The notes: generated by a model not told the origin, from the sequence alone. Counted from the first letter of the stretch, positions 27,781 through 36,963 are shown. The stretch: DNA of 64,000 nucleotides from Pseudogracilibacillus auburnensis (GCF_003201975.1 NZ_QJJQ01000008.1:124001-188000); one strand, 5' to 3'. Numbers and translations: made by a program.

Positions 27781-28050
27781 TAGAAAGGTTGTTCAAAAGT
27801 CCAACAAAAATGACACATTGAATTTCTGCGTTGGCAGTTAAGAAAGGATAAATCCTTTCTTACTGCTCACTGGCTAAAGGCGCGACGTCCTGTCGTTCCC
27901 ACAAAGCACTTCGATGGGACGAGCATTTAGCGGAGTCCCAAAGCACTTCGATGGGACGAGTAAGCGCAGTACCAGAACGTGGCGCTTTTATCCAGTGGAA
28001 CTTTTTAGGTCCTCTTTTATCGGTCTTTTTGAACACGCACTAATATAAAA
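27781..28050. repeat. GTTCAAAA-terminated repeat, copy 3 (complete) with GC-rich interior
   Basis: Begins GAAAGGTTGTTCAAAAGTCCA and ends TCGGTCTTTTTGAACACGCAC, so the ends are inverted. The left part matches copy 1 at 3453. The interior carries the sentence AAGCACTTCGATGGGACGAG twice in tandem (27905-27925 and 27941-27961), separated by CATTTAGCGGAGTCCC, a local duplication. The inner arms GCTCACTGGCTAAAGGCGC and GCGCTTTTATCCAGTGGAAC are themselves imperfect inverted repeats, so the whole can fold into a long hairpin. Confidence 0.75.
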
Positions 28051-28080
28051 ATGGAGGGACTTTCAGGGGGAGACAAATTG

Positions 28081-29118
28081 TTATTCATAATGTATTTTCA
28101 TATCTCCTTCTTTAATCCATCCAAGATTTCTAAAAATAATGGTAACCATTAAACTAATGAAAGCAGGTGCTAGTATATGTAAGATGAGTACTTGCCAAAA
28201 AACTGGGAGTGTAAAACCCATCGTTTCAAATGCCATGATTTGTCCAACCAATCCACTCGTCCCCATTCCGGCTCCTGCTGTATTATTCGTCATTTTTAAC
28301 CAGGCTGTTCCAATTGGGGCTAATAGAATACCAGCAATGGTTGGTGGTATAAGGATGACTGGTTTTCTTAAAATATTCGGCACTTGTAACATCGATGTAC
28401 CAATTGCTTGGGCAAGAAAACCACCAATTCCATTGTCTCTATAACTTGCTGCTGCAAATCCCATCATTTGTGCAGAACAACCAATTGCAGCTGCACCTGC
28501 TGCAAGTCCATCAAGTGAAAGCATAAAAGCGATCGCGACACTTGAGATCGGTGCTGTTAATGCCCATCCCATCAGTACTGCTACTAGTATCCCCATTAAG
28601 AATGGTCGTTGTGTCGTCGACCAATTAATTATTTCACCAAACCAAATCATAAACGTGTTGATCGGAATCCCAATAAATTTTCCCGTAAAAAATCCGATAA
28701 AAATCGTTATAAATGGTGTCACAATAATATCTACCCTTGTTAGTTTGTAAACAAGCTTTCCACATTCGGTTGCCAGCACAACAGCAACATAACTCCCAGC
28801 TGGACCACCAAGTTCCGCTCCAAATGCACCGGCAAAAAGTGCCGAAAACAATACGAGTGGAGGAGCTTTTAATCCGTAAGCAATTGCAACTCCAATAGCT
28901 CCTCCCATGATTTTGCTGTCCATCGCAAATGTACCCATTTCGATCAAGACCGATCCGATTGATAGAAAAGATAATGCCTCCAACTGTTCTCCGGCGGTTT
29001 TCATGATTAATCCAATAATTAAGGAAGAGAATAGTCCTAATGCCATATAACTTAACGCGGTAATAAAATATTCTCGTGCAGATAGTGAGATACCTTTTCT
29101 TTGTAAGTAACTTTTCAT
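28081..29118 (-). CDS. PTS_EIIC_2-family membrane protein
   Basis: 345-aa polytopic membrane protein rich in glycine and alanine, with about nine hydrophobic segments. Landmarks such as GTFAMDSKIMGGAIGVAIA, GAELGGPAGSYVAVV, LTAPISSVAIAFMLSL and NTAGAGMGTSGLVGQI fit the family labelled PTS sugar transporter subunit IIC (PTS_EIIC_2), which stands apart from true EIIC proteins and usually has no EIIA/EIIB partners. None are seen here. The start is the ATG at 29118 with AGAAGGG about eight bases ahead. Solute unknown; a role in sugar uptake should not be assumed. Monocistronic. Confidence 0.75.
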   Translation of the reverse strand: MKSYLQRKGISLSAREYFITALSYMALGLFSSLIIGLIMKTAGEQLEALSFLSIGSVLIEMGTFAMDSKIMGGAIGVAIAYGLKAPPLVLFSALFAGAFGAELGGPAGSYVAVVLATECGKLVYKLTRVDIIVTPFITIFIGFFTGKFIGIPINTFMIWFGEIINWSTTQRPFLMGILVAVLMGWALTAPISSVAIAFMLSLDGLAAGAAAIGCSAQMMGFAAASYRDNGIGGFLAQAIGTSMLQVPNILRKPVILIPPTIAGILLAPIGTAWLKMTNNTAGAGMGTSGLVGQIMAFETMGFTLPVFWQVLILHILAPAFISLMVTIIFRNLGWIKEGDMKIHYE

Positions 29119-29498
29119 TTTTACAACCCTTCTTTTGTCCATATTCTAGAGCTTTACATGTGTCTTGTCACCTATCTATTATCTTATAAATGAGAGAAAA
29201 TGCAAGCATTCTTTTTTAAAGGATGTTCATCCAGTGTTTTGTCGGATGAAAAAGTATAGATAGTAAATTTCGAGAGATAATGACCTTTTACGAGGGACAA
29301 CAACATAGCCTAGACGAAGAGGAAAAAAACGGAAAGTGCACGGTTCCAATGCTTTAGTGGAACATAATCGTAAAAAAAATCTATGATAGAAGTATACAGT
29401 GTGAAAGCTATACTAGTTGCTATCCATTTGTTATTTCGCTATAATTTGTATCACTATCGACATTAATCTAATACATATATATTATGGGGGTATTACTC
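29119..29498. other. Divergent intergenic region, no gene seen
   Basis: 380 AT-rich bases between the divergent membrane protein and nitroreductase genes. No hairpin, repeat or consensus promoter stood out on either strand. Confidence 0.5.
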
Positions 29499-30059
29499 AT
29501 GAATATTACAGATAAACCATCTGCACTTGCGACAGTCATTAAAGAAAGACGTGCAGTAAAAAAAGGATATACAGATAAAAAAGTGGAAGAAAAAACTGTT
29601 CGAGAACTGCTAAATGATGCCATTTGGGCACCAACACATGGAATGAGACAGCCTTGGCGTTTTATTTTTATAGATAAGGATCAACTTCCATCTTTTGCAA
29701 AAAAAGTAGCTTCTACTTACGAAGAAAATATGCAACAAAATCGAGAAGAATATTTAAATGAGCCCAATGCAATTCTTGTGGTTACAATGGAAGAACCAGA
29801 AGCACAAAAGCAGTGGGATGAAAACTTCGGGGCAGTTGCAAGTCTTATTCAAAACTTTTGGTTACTCGCATGGGAACAAAAACTTGGCGTTGTTTGGAAA
29901 ACAAATCCACATATATATGATCCAAACGTAAAAGAAATTTTGGACGTTGCTAATAATGAAAAAATAGTTGGCTTTATCCATCTTGGTTATTTTGATGAAC
30001 AACCAATAACAAAAGACCGTATTACTGTTGATGAGAAATTTTCAACGTATAAAGGATAA
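29499..30059 (+). CDS. Nitroreductase-family flavoprotein
   Basis: FMN-dependent oxidoreductase of the nitroreductase superfamily, 186 aa, likely a cytosolic NAD(P)H-linked homodimer. The FMN phosphate region is IKERRAVKKGYTDKKV, and the conserved DAIWAPTHGMRQPWRFIF and GAVASLIQNFWLLAWEQ (dimer and FMN contacts) are present, followed by the C-terminal VGFIHLGYF. The ATG at 29499 lies eight bases after GGGGG; an in-frame ATG at 29484 would include it. Substrate unknown. Transcribed alone, with its own terminator. Confidence 0.92.
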   Translation: MNITDKPSALATVIKERRAVKKGYTDKKVEEKTVRELLNDAIWAPTHGMRQPWRFIFIDKDQLPSFAKKVASTYEENMQQNREEYLNEPNAILVVTMEEPEAQKQWDENFGAVASLIQNFWLLAWEQKLGVVWKTNPHIYDPNVKEILDVANNEKIVGFIHLGYFDEQPITKDRITVDEKFSTYKG

Positions 30060-30067
30060 TAAAAATT

Positions 30068-30109
30068 GCCTGAAAGCCTCCCATTCTAAGGGGTCTTTTC
30101 AGGCGATTT
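30068..30109 (+). terminator. Terminator after the nitroreductase gene
   Basis: GCCTGAAAG...CTTTTCAGGC hairpin (30068-30104), with inner CCTCCC/GGGG pairing, followed by GATTTT. Confidence 0.75.
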
Positions 30110-30457
30110 TCATAAAATAATAGTTAACTATTATTATGAAGTACTCCTAAAGAGAGTTTAAATAAACTTTATTACATTTTTCAATTAATTATCACCCACA
30201 ATAACCTCATCTCCATTTTAAAAAGGGAAGGAACAACCCATCGCAAATTCTTAAAACTATTTATTCAAAAGGTAAGTGTTTGGATCCTTCATTGAGTCAC
30301 CCAACCTTTTCCCAGGAAATACCTTCTTACCTATGTTGTTACGATTATTTGATTGTTGTGAACACATCTGTCACGTTATCAGCTTCCCAACCAGAATAAC
30401 TTCTAGTTGTTACTTCTCATACGCCTCTACAATCTGTACATGATCCTTATTGAAGAT
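30110..30457. other. Intergenic region, possible decayed coding remnant
   Basis: Nothing firm. On the minus strand around 30350-30415 one frame reads TTRSYSGWEADNVTDVFTTI then K and a stop, which looks like the end of a real protein, but no start or intact upstream frame exists. It could be the remnant of a lost gene. Confidence 0.25.
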
Positions 30458-31525
30458 TCATTCTGCATTTGTTTCGTTCACTTGTACCTCTGTCGTTTGC
30501 GGCACTTCATCTTTATAAGGCTTAATATATGTTTCACGAAGTTCATGACGCATCCACCCCATGATGCCGAGTACTAAAATAAAAGAAGCAAGTGACATCA
30601 TAAAATATTTTCGCTTATCATGCTTCATTAATAAATATAAGAAAAATAGTAATATCATTGTTACAAAAATGGAGCTAAGTAGTAATCCCGTAAGGAAAGG
30701 ATCATCCCCCATATAGAGCAACCGAATCTCTCTCTCAAAATTCATTAATAGCCACGTTCCTGCAATAAATTGTAATGCGGTAGTTCCGATCATCACTTGC
30801 AATCCTAACCTTTTTCCTTGCTTTTGCATACATAAATTTGCTTTACTCTGTTCGTTTTTACCATTTTTCTTCTGTAAGCGATTATTCCAAAAGTATAAAT
30901 AAAAACCGGCAATCGCGAAGCTCGCTAAGATAAAATGTATGTAGCGTTGCCATACTTGTGGATAATAAGTAAGTGCATGGAAAAAGCCTTTTGACTCCTC
31001 CCACATATCCGGGTATAACATGGACACAACGTTCACGATAAAAATGAGTGGAACAAATAACAACATTGCACTTCCCACCGCACCAATCAAAACGTGAACC
31101 CGTTTTTTACGGATATGGGTCATCTTATCCCAAGTGAATTTATATGCATACAGAAATAAAAATGCAACAAGTAAAATAAGCAGTAATGATAACCATGCTT
31201 TTCCGATAAGGATCGTCGAAGGATAAAAATATTGTGTATAAAGAACACTAATTAATAAAAGTGGTGCAATCCCCATAACGACCGCAATACTTTTTAATAT
31301 CGATGTATGTGTGGCAAGTTGTGCTGCTAACATATCGTCTTCCGCCCTTTTCGTTCGAATGCCTTTTATCTCCTGAACAACAGCCAGCGCCGATGAGCCA
31401 ACCGTAATATTGACAAATAAAATATGAATTAAAAAGCTAACGACAATCAATACTTCAAAAAATCCAACATTACCGGGAATCACTAATTCAAGATCTTCTG
31501 GAATAATGGAAATAACATACAACAT
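30458..31525 (-). CDS. CydA-like membrane protein, second subunit of an unusual cytochrome bd-superfamily complex
   Basis: 355 aa, eight or nine hydrophobic helices. Two stretches match the heme-binding helices of CydA: FLIHILFVNITVGSSAL corresponds to the helix carrying His19, and PQVWQRYIHFILASFAIAG to the one carrying His186 (PVAQVKFVHTVASGY in E. coli). Near the C-terminus GWMRHELRETYIKPY echoes the GRQPW region, but no quinol-binding Q-loop is present. The ATG directly follows the TAG of the cytochrome-c-fused CydA-like gene, so the two are co-translated. There is no CydB-like gene. Together they resemble the duplicated, non-quinol members of the cytochrome bd superfamily. Oxygen-reducing function is inferred. 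Confidence 0.75.
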   Translation of the reverse strand: MLYVISIIPEDLELVIPGNVGFFEVLIVVSFLIHILFVNITVGSSALAVVQEIKGIRTKRAEDDMLAAQLATHTSILKSIAVVMGIAPLLLISVLYTQYFYPSTILIGKAWLSLLLILLVAFLFLYAYKFTWDKMTHIRKKRVHVLIGAVGSAMLLFVPLIFIVNVVSMLYPDMWEESKGFFHALTYYPQVWQRYIHFILASFAIAGFYLYFWNNRLQKKNGKNEQSKANLCMQKQGKRLGLQVMIGTTALQFIAGTWLLMNFEREIRLLYMGDDPFLTGLLLSSIFVTMILLFFLYLLMKHDKRKYFMMSLASFILVLGIMGWMRHELRETYIKPYKDEVPQTTEVQVNETNAE

Positions 31526-32869
31526 CTATTCATCCTCTCCCTTCGCTTCGACATTGTTTTGCCTTTCCTCATTCGCTACTTTATGCAAAAAGTGGGCCAA
31601 CGCTTTTTGTTCTTCTTCGGTTCCGACAAAAGGTGGCATAAAAGGCCTCGTTTCGTGCAATGTATCAATATATGTATCAATCGCTTCCTCGGTCCAGCCG
31701 TTTAACCTAGTTGCAAACGCTCTTTTTTCACGCCAACCATCTACTGTATGGCAAGCTAAACATTGCCCCTTATACAGCTCTTCCCCTGCTTCATAAAGAT
31801 TGTCTTCCGTCACTTCCTCAACTGCCGCAAAAGTGGAATTCGGTAAATATCCTTCTTCGTTATATTTTTCAGCATCTTTTTCTACTACACCGTTCGCGTA
31901 CATATAATCATAAATAATAAACGGTTTTCTAACTGACTCTCGCACCATTTCAAACTCGGCGATAAAACCCATCGACGAAAAGAAAACTGCCAATGAAAGA
32001 ATGATCGAAATTCTACCTGGCTTAAACAACATCCACAGACCAAATATAATAAAAACGATGAGACCTGCGATATTTACCCAAGTAAAGATCCCTTTCGTCA
32101 TTCCTGTTGACCAGACGATTAAATCGTACGCTTCTTGAGGAATGTTAAATAAATACCACACACCCGTTAACAATAGCAATGGTAATGAAACTGCGTTAAT
32201 TTTCCCAAAAACAGCAAAAACATCTATTTGCACATTTTTATCCTTAATGAAAAATCGAACAAAGATAGAAACAAGTGCAACAGCTAAGACAATAGCAATA
32301 AATGTTCGGAATCCAAGCGACGGTAAGTAAGTTGGATTAAAAAACGCATTCCAAAACGATAATGTCTCTGCCCATTTTCCTGGCGTTAGTTTTGCTGATA
32401 AAATACCAGTAATAATGGCAGCTGTTAGCCAACCTAATAAGACGAGTACCATTCCAATTCGATTGTGGATATAACGCTTCGCCCCCTTCCATTTATCCCA
32501 TGTGTAAAAATAGACAAGAAGTAATACAACTTCCGTAATAAAAACAATCCACTCAACAAACCACGCCCAGAAAAAAATTCTAAGAAGTGATCCGATTGAA
32601 TCTGGTTGAATCACCGTTGTACTAAACCAAATTCCAACACCTGTTAACGCTCCAACAGTCGTTGTAATAATTAATATCCATTTACTAAACTTTTTTGCTA
32701 CATCAATTAATCCTTCCTTATTTTTTTTCATCCCAACGTATTCTAACGAAACCATTAACGTTGTTGCACCAATTGCTATCCCATGACTGACGATTACGTG
32801 TACAATTGCGATGACAGCAATAACTGAACCATTTCCAAACCATGGAAACTCTACGACTGGAAAATCCAT
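31526..32869 (-). CDS. CydA-like membrane protein fused to a C-terminal cytochrome c domain
   Basis: 447 aa. Residues 1-330 form about nine helices resembling CydA: AIVHVIVSHGIAIG (possible high-spin heme His), GALTGVGIWF (compare GVATGLTMEF) and VFITEVVLLLVYFYTWDKW (compare FFLESTFVGLFFFGWDRLG, keeping the Glu). Where CydA has His186 this protein reads SLGFRTFIAIVL, with no His. MGFIAEFEMVRESVRKPF parallels the GRQPW region. Residues about 365-440 are a cytochrome c domain with heme motif CLACH and probable Met ligand in RPFMPPFVG, presumably outside the membrane. No Q-loop, so electrons may arrive through the cytochrome c. ATG 32869 has GGAGGGAAAGGA ahead. Confidence 0.8.
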   Translation of the reverse strand: MDFPVVEFPWFGNGSVIAVIAIVHVIVSHGIAIGATTLMVSLEYVGMKKNKEGLIDVAKKFSKWILIITTTVGALTGVGIWFSTTVIQPDSIGSLLRIFFWAWFVEWIVFITEVVLLLVYFYTWDKWKGAKRYIHNRIGMVLVLLGWLTAAIITGILSAKLTPGKWAETLSFWNAFFNPTYLPSLGFRTFIAIVLAVALVSIFVRFFIKDKNVQIDVFAVFGKINAVSLPLLLLTGVWYLFNIPQEAYDLIVWSTGMTKGIFTWVNIAGLIVFIIFGLWMLFKPGRISIILSLAVFFSSMGFIAEFEMVRESVRKPFIIYDYMYANGVVEKDAEKYNEEGYLPNSTFAAVEEVTEDNLYEAGEELYKGQCLACHTVDGWREKRAFATRLNGWTEEAIDTYIDTLHETRPFMPPFVGTEEEQKALAHFLHKVANEERQNNVEAKGEDE

Positions 32870-33083
32870 TTCCTTTCCCTCCAAAAATTATTTTACTTCC
32901 CGACTACCCTCCCATTGTTGATAATTGTTTTAATTTGTTTAGTATAACAATTTCAATCATAACAAAATAATACAGTTTAAAATTTTCATTTATCAATAAT
33001 CAGCAACAATTTTGTTACATTTTGATTAACTTTTTTATAATCTAACATCGTGTTTTTCGAGAATAATTTAATCAACAAATCCC

Positions 33084-33112
33084 TTGACAGTAGAGAAATT
33101 TTCATTTATGCT
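33084..33112 (+). promoter_or_regulatory. Sigma-A promoter of the trp operon
   Basis: TTGACA (33084-33089), 17 bases, TATGCT (33107-33112), placed directly upstream of the first tryptophan T-box. Confidence 0.8.
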
Positions 33113-33129
33113 ATTTGTAACTTAAAATT

Positions 33130-33385
33130 TAGCGATGAGAAAGAAGAGTAATCTAATTTTAAACACTTTAGAGAGCTAGGACTGGTGGAAACTAGCGTGT
33201 TTATGTAGATGAATGGGCTTTTGAGCTTTCAAACCGAACCTTTTTAAAGAAGTAGGCTTTGACGGTCGTCTCCCGTTATAAGAGACAAATAGATTAGAAA
33301 CGATCTATTTATCAAAGTGAGCTAGAAATAGCTAATAAAGGTGGTACCGCGAATCCTCGTCCTTTTTCGGATGAAGGTTTTTTTG
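33130..33385 (+). promoter_or_regulatory. Tryptophan T-box riboswitch 1
   Basis: tRNA-Trp-sensing leader. AGAGAGCTAGG (stem I motif) is followed by a specifier loop GATGAATGGGC, whose TGG (33214-33216) is the tryptophan codon, and by the T-box GGTGGTACCGCG (33340-33351). The terminator pairs CCTCGTCC with GGATGAAGG (one bulge) and ends in a T run near 33378-33390. A second unit of the same kind follows at once. Confidence 0.9.
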
Positions 33386-33424
33386 TTTTTCTAGATAATT
33401 TTATAGATAAATCAATGCGTAAGA

Positions 33425-33702
33425 AGAGTACACTTTTTTAAAGCATGTAAGAGAGCTAGGGGCTGGTGGAATCCTAGTATGCGGAAAAAGTCGAATGGCC
33501 TTACAAGAGTTTTCCCGAAAATATTGATGACTAGTAGGGAAAAACGTTATTCCGACGTTACACGGATAGGATATCGGATAAACTCCTGTATCTGAAAAGA
33601 GATGAAGAGTAGTGTAGTTACTCTTTAACTTGAGGTGGCACCGCGACTAGTAAATCGTCCTCTACAAACACTTTTAATAGTGTTTGTAGAGGTTTTTTAT
33701 TT
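33425..33702 (+). promoter_or_regulatory. Tryptophan T-box riboswitch 2 (tandem)
   Basis: Second complete T-box in series. GAGAGCTAGGGGCTGGTGG is followed by specifier loop TCGAATGGCC with TGG at 33496-33498. The T-box reads GAGGTGGCACCGCG (33632-33645), and a strong terminator CCTCTACAAACAC / GTGTTTGTAGAGG (33659-33692) is followed by TTTTTTATTTT. Tandem T-boxes ahead of trp genes are known in some bacilli and sharpen the response, since both must antiterminate. Confidence 0.92.
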
Positions 33703-33734
33703 TCTAAAGATACATCTTATTTGGAGGTATGAAG

Positions 33735-35123
33735 ATGATTACACATAAACTTGAGTATAAAATGGTAGAAAAAAATGCAGATATTTTAACACCTGTTGGG
33801 ATTTTTAAACGACTTCAAGGTGAGAAGAAATTTTTACTTGAAAGTTCTTTCCAACATGAAACGAAAGGAAAATATTCTTATATTGGTGCTGAACCATATG
33901 AAGAAATAATTGGCTATGGTAACGAAACGAAAGTGATTAATGTAAAAACGAAGGAAGAAAAAACGGTACCTTATCATGCTTTACACTATTTAAAAAAGCA
34001 TCTCCCGAAGCTAGACCTTGACATGCCACTCCCCTTTACAGGCGGTGCAATCGGATATGTTGGTTATGATGCCATTAGGCAATTCGCACCAATTGGTGAT
34101 GAGTTAACAGATGAATTAAACATGCCTGACTTTCATTTTATGATGTATCAAACGATTATTGTGTATGAGCACCGTACAGAAAAGGCACATATCGTAACGA
34201 TGAATATCGATCATGTTTCCGAAAATACATTAGATGAACGATTACAAAAAATCAACAGTGACCTAGATAAGCAAGTTATTATTCCAGATCCGGAAGCAAA
34301 TAAAGTCATGTTTGAAGCCCAAATTTCTAAAGCGACGTTTATCGATCATGTAAAAAGAGCGCAAAGCTATATTAAATCTGGTGAAGCATCACAAATCGTC
34401 TTATCACAACGAATGATTGCTGAGCTGAACGGTGATCCGTTCTCCTTTTACCGACAGCTTCGAACTGCAAATCCGTCGCCGTATATGTTTTATATCGATT
34501 TCACCGACTATATTATTATCGGTGCATCACCCGAGAGTCTTGTGCAAACGACAGGTCGCAATGTTGTAACAAACCCTATTGCAGGAACAAGACCACGAGG
34601 TAAAACAGCAACAGAAGATGACACATTACAACAAGAATTATTAGCAGATAAAAAAGAGCTTTCTGAACATGAAATGCTCGTTGAGTTAAGTAAAACGGAT
34701 TTAAACGATGTTTGTGAAGTTGAAAGTATCCATGTACCTGTCTATATGGAGGTTGTGAAGTATGAACATGTCATGCATATCGTTTCCGAAGTACATGGTA
34801 CGTTGAAAGAAAGCAAGTCGAGTATGGATGCTTTAATTGCCTGTTTACCTGCTGGAACAGTTTCTGGTTCACCGAAAGTTCGTGCGATGCAAATTATTAA
34901 TGAAATTGAAACGGAGCGAAGAGGATTTTACGCTGGTGGTATAGGTTATATTACGTACAACCACGATATTAATTTAGCGATCGCCATTCGATCTCTCGTC
35001 GTTAAAAATGGTCGTGCCTATTTACAAACAGGTGCAGGAATTGTCGAGGATTCCGTACCAGAAAATGAATATGTTGAAACACTTCATAAAGCAAAATCAT
35101 TAACGAATTTAAATGGAAAATAA
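33735..35123 (+). CDS. trpE: Anthranilate synthase component I
   Basis: Converts chorismate (with ammonia from the glutaminase partner) to anthranilate. The N-terminal regulatory motif FLLESSFQ carries the Ser typical of tryptophan-inhibited enzymes. The chorismate-binding domain shows GEASQIVLSQRM, GTRPRGKTATEDD, AGTVSGSPKVRAMQII and QTGAGIVEDSVPE. 462 aa from the ATG at 33735, seven bases after GGAGG; the ATG at 33729 is one base from it. First gene of trpEDCFBA. No trpG is present: in bacilli the PabA subunit from the folate operon usually serves both pathways, so a partner elsewhere is expected. Confidence 0.96.
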   Translation: MITHKLEYKMVEKNADILTPVGIFKRLQGEKKFLLESSFQHETKGKYSYIGAEPYEEIIGYGNETKVINVKTKEEKTVPYHALHYLKKHLPKLDLDMPLPFTGGAIGYVGYDAIRQFAPIGDELTDELNMPDFHFMMYQTIIVYEHRTEKAHIVTMNIDHVSENTLDERLQKINSDLDKQVIIPDPEANKVMFEAQISKATFIDHVKRAQSYIKSGEASQIVLSQRMIAELNGDPFSFYRQLRTANPSPYMFYIDFTDYIIIGASPESLVQTTGRNVVTNPIAGTRPRGKTATEDDTLQQELLADKKELSEHEMLVELSKTDLNDVCEVESIHVPVYMEVVKYEHVMHIVSEVHGTLKESKSSMDALIACLPAGTVSGSPKVRAMQIINEIETERRGFYAGGIGYITYNHDINLAIAIRSLVVKNGRAYLQTGAGIVEDSVPENEYVETLHKAKSLTNLNGK

Positions 35124-35145
35124 TCATTCTTGGAGGGTTTATTCA

Positions 35146-36171
35146 ATGAAAACTTACCTTGAAAAATTAATCAATCAAGAAAGCTTAACAGTAGATGAAA
35201 TGAAGAATGCAACAAATTACTGTTTTACAGATGACATTACGGATACTGAAATTGCTGCTTTTTTAACTGCTTTGCGAATAAAAGGCGAGACAGCAAATGA
35301 AATAGCAGGTATCGTTCAAGTGATTCGTGCACAGTCGGAACTAAGCTCCATTCAATTACCTAATGTAATGGATAATTGTGGTACTGGCGGCGATCGATCC
35401 AATAGTTTTAATATTAGTACGACAACCGCATTTGTTTTAGCTGGTGCTGGTGTGACCATTGCAAAACATGGAAACCGAAGCATTTCGAGTAAGACAGGGA
35501 GTGCTGACGTATTAGAACATCTCGGTGTCTCCTTAACTTTTTCCAAAGAAGATACGGAAGAAATGTTGCAAGAAAATAATATTGCTTTTTTATTTGCGCC
35601 ACATGTCCATGCAAAATTACGGCCTTTCATGAAAATTCGCCAAGAACTAGGGTTACCAACTATTTTTAACTTAATTGGCCCGTTAACCAACCCGATCGAG
35701 CTCGAGTCCCAACTCATGGGCGTATATAAACGTGATAAATTAGAAACCATTGCTAAATCACTTCATCAACTCGGCCGAAAAAGAGCTTTAGTCGTCAATG
35801 GTGCAGGCCATATGGATGAGGCATCTTTAGCCGGTGAAAACCATCTCGTTTTATTGGATGAAGGAAAAATAACTTCTTTTACACTCCATCCAAATGAGGT
35901 TGGACTACCAACTTATGATAATAAGGCAATCCAAGGTGGCAATGCGGAAGAAAATGCAAAAATTTTACTAAGTGTCCTCCGTAATGAAGCAAGTCCTTAT
36001 TTAGATACCGTATTACTCAATGCTGCACTAGGGTTATTTGCCAACGGAAAAGCTGCATCCATTCAAGATGGTATGGAAGTTGCCGGGGAAAGCATCGCGT
36101 CCGGAGCCGCTTTAAAAAGGTTAAATACGCTAGTAGAGTTTAGCAAATCTGTAACGAGGGAGGCGATGTAA
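35146..36171 (+). CDS. trpD: Anthranilate phosphoribosyltransferase
   Basis: Second step of tryptophan synthesis, transferring phosphoribose from PRPP to anthranilate. PRPP and metal motifs are NCGTGGDRSNSFNIST near residue 77, KHGNRSISSKTGSADVLE, and NLIGPLTNP in the second domain. The N-terminal helical domain begins MKTYLEKLINQESLT. 341 aa, the normal length. GGAGGG is eight bases before the ATG at 35146; a longer frame from 35113 overlaps the end of trpE and has no ribosome binding site. The stop abuts the trpC start. Confidence 0.96.
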   Translation: MKTYLEKLINQESLTVDEMKNATNYCFTDDITDTEIAAFLTALRIKGETANEIAGIVQVIRAQSELSSIQLPNVMDNCGTGGDRSNSFNISTTTAFVLAGAGVTIAKHGNRSISSKTGSADVLEHLGVSLTFSKEDTEEMLQENNIAFLFAPHVHAKLRPFMKIRQELGLPTIFNLIGPLTNPIELESQLMGVYKRDKLETIAKSLHQLGRKRALVVNGAGHMDEASLAGENHLVLLDEGKITSFTLHPNEVGLPTYDNKAIQGGNAEENAKILLSVLRNEASPYLDTVLLNAALGLFANGKAASIQDGMEVAGESIASGAALKRLNTLVEFSKSVTREAM

Positions 36172-36963
36172 ATGACGATATTAGATAAAATTATTACTGA
36201 GAAGAAAAAAGAGGTTGCAACATTACGTCATCAAACGTTTGAACAAACTAGTGATAAAAAAATCAAACCTTTCTCTGAACGAATAAAGTCTAAAACAACG
36301 ATGGGAGTAATCGCTGAAATGAAACGAGCATCTCCATCGAAAGGAATCATTAATGCCGATGTAGATCCTGTCAAACAAGCAAAATTATATGAAGAAAATG
36401 GAGCAAGTGCAATTTCTGTTTTAACAGATAAACCTTTTTTTAAAGGTTCCATGGACGATCTTCGTGCCGTTCGGGAAGCTGTTGGGGTGCCGATATTATG
36501 TAAAGACTTTATGATTGATACGGTGCAAATTGATCAGGCAAAAGCTGCTGGCGCGAATATTATTTTACTTATTGCTGCAGCACTTCATGACGAAGACTTA
36601 AAAAAACTATATTCATATGCGAAAGAACTAGAATTAGAAGTCTTATGTGAGGTACACGATGAAGCAGAAATGGAACGCGTCTTAAACCTCGGTGCTACGA
36701 TTATCGGGATTAATAATCGCGACTTAAAAACGTTTCATGTCGATTTACAAACGACAAACCGACTAGCGAGTATGGTAACAAATCCAAATACTATTCTAAT
36801 AAGTGAAAGTGGGATTCAGACGAAACAAGATGTCGAAACGGTCGCTAACGCAGGCGCCGAAGTTATTTTAGTCGGTGAAACATTAATGCGGGCTCATGAC
36901 ATGATAAGTACAATGGAAGAATTACAAATTCCATTGCCAACTAAAGCGAGGCTTTCCAAATGA
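36172..36963 (+). CDS. trpC: Indole-3-glycerol phosphate synthase
   Basis: TIM-barrel enzyme closing the indole ring from CdRP. Active-site segments are IAEMKRASPSKG with the catalytic Lys, PILCKDFMID with the second Lys, LCEVHDEAEM with the Glu, IGINNRDLKTF and LISESGI. 263 aa. The ATG directly follows the trpD stop and has GGGAGG upstream inside trpD. Not fused to TrpF, as usual in bacilli. The last codon overlaps the trpF start (ATGA), so translation is coupled. Confidence 0.96.
   Translation: MTILDKIITEKKKEVATLRHQTFEQTSDKKIKPFSERIKSKTTMGVIAEMKRASPSKGIINADVDPVKQAKLYEENGASAISVLTDKPFFKGSMDDLRAVREAVGVPILCKDFMIDTVQIDQAKAAGANIILLIAAALHDEDLKKLYSYAKELELEVLCEVHDEAEMERVLNLGATIIGINNRDLKTFHVDLQTTNRLASMVTNPNTILISESGIQTKQDVETVANAGAEVILVGETLMRAHDMISTMEELQIPLPTKARLSK

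Noticed and set aside
33130-33702. TRAP-controlled attenuator for trpE
   Set aside because: No run of GAG/TAG triplets at regular spacing; two T-boxes with TGG specifiers explain the leader.
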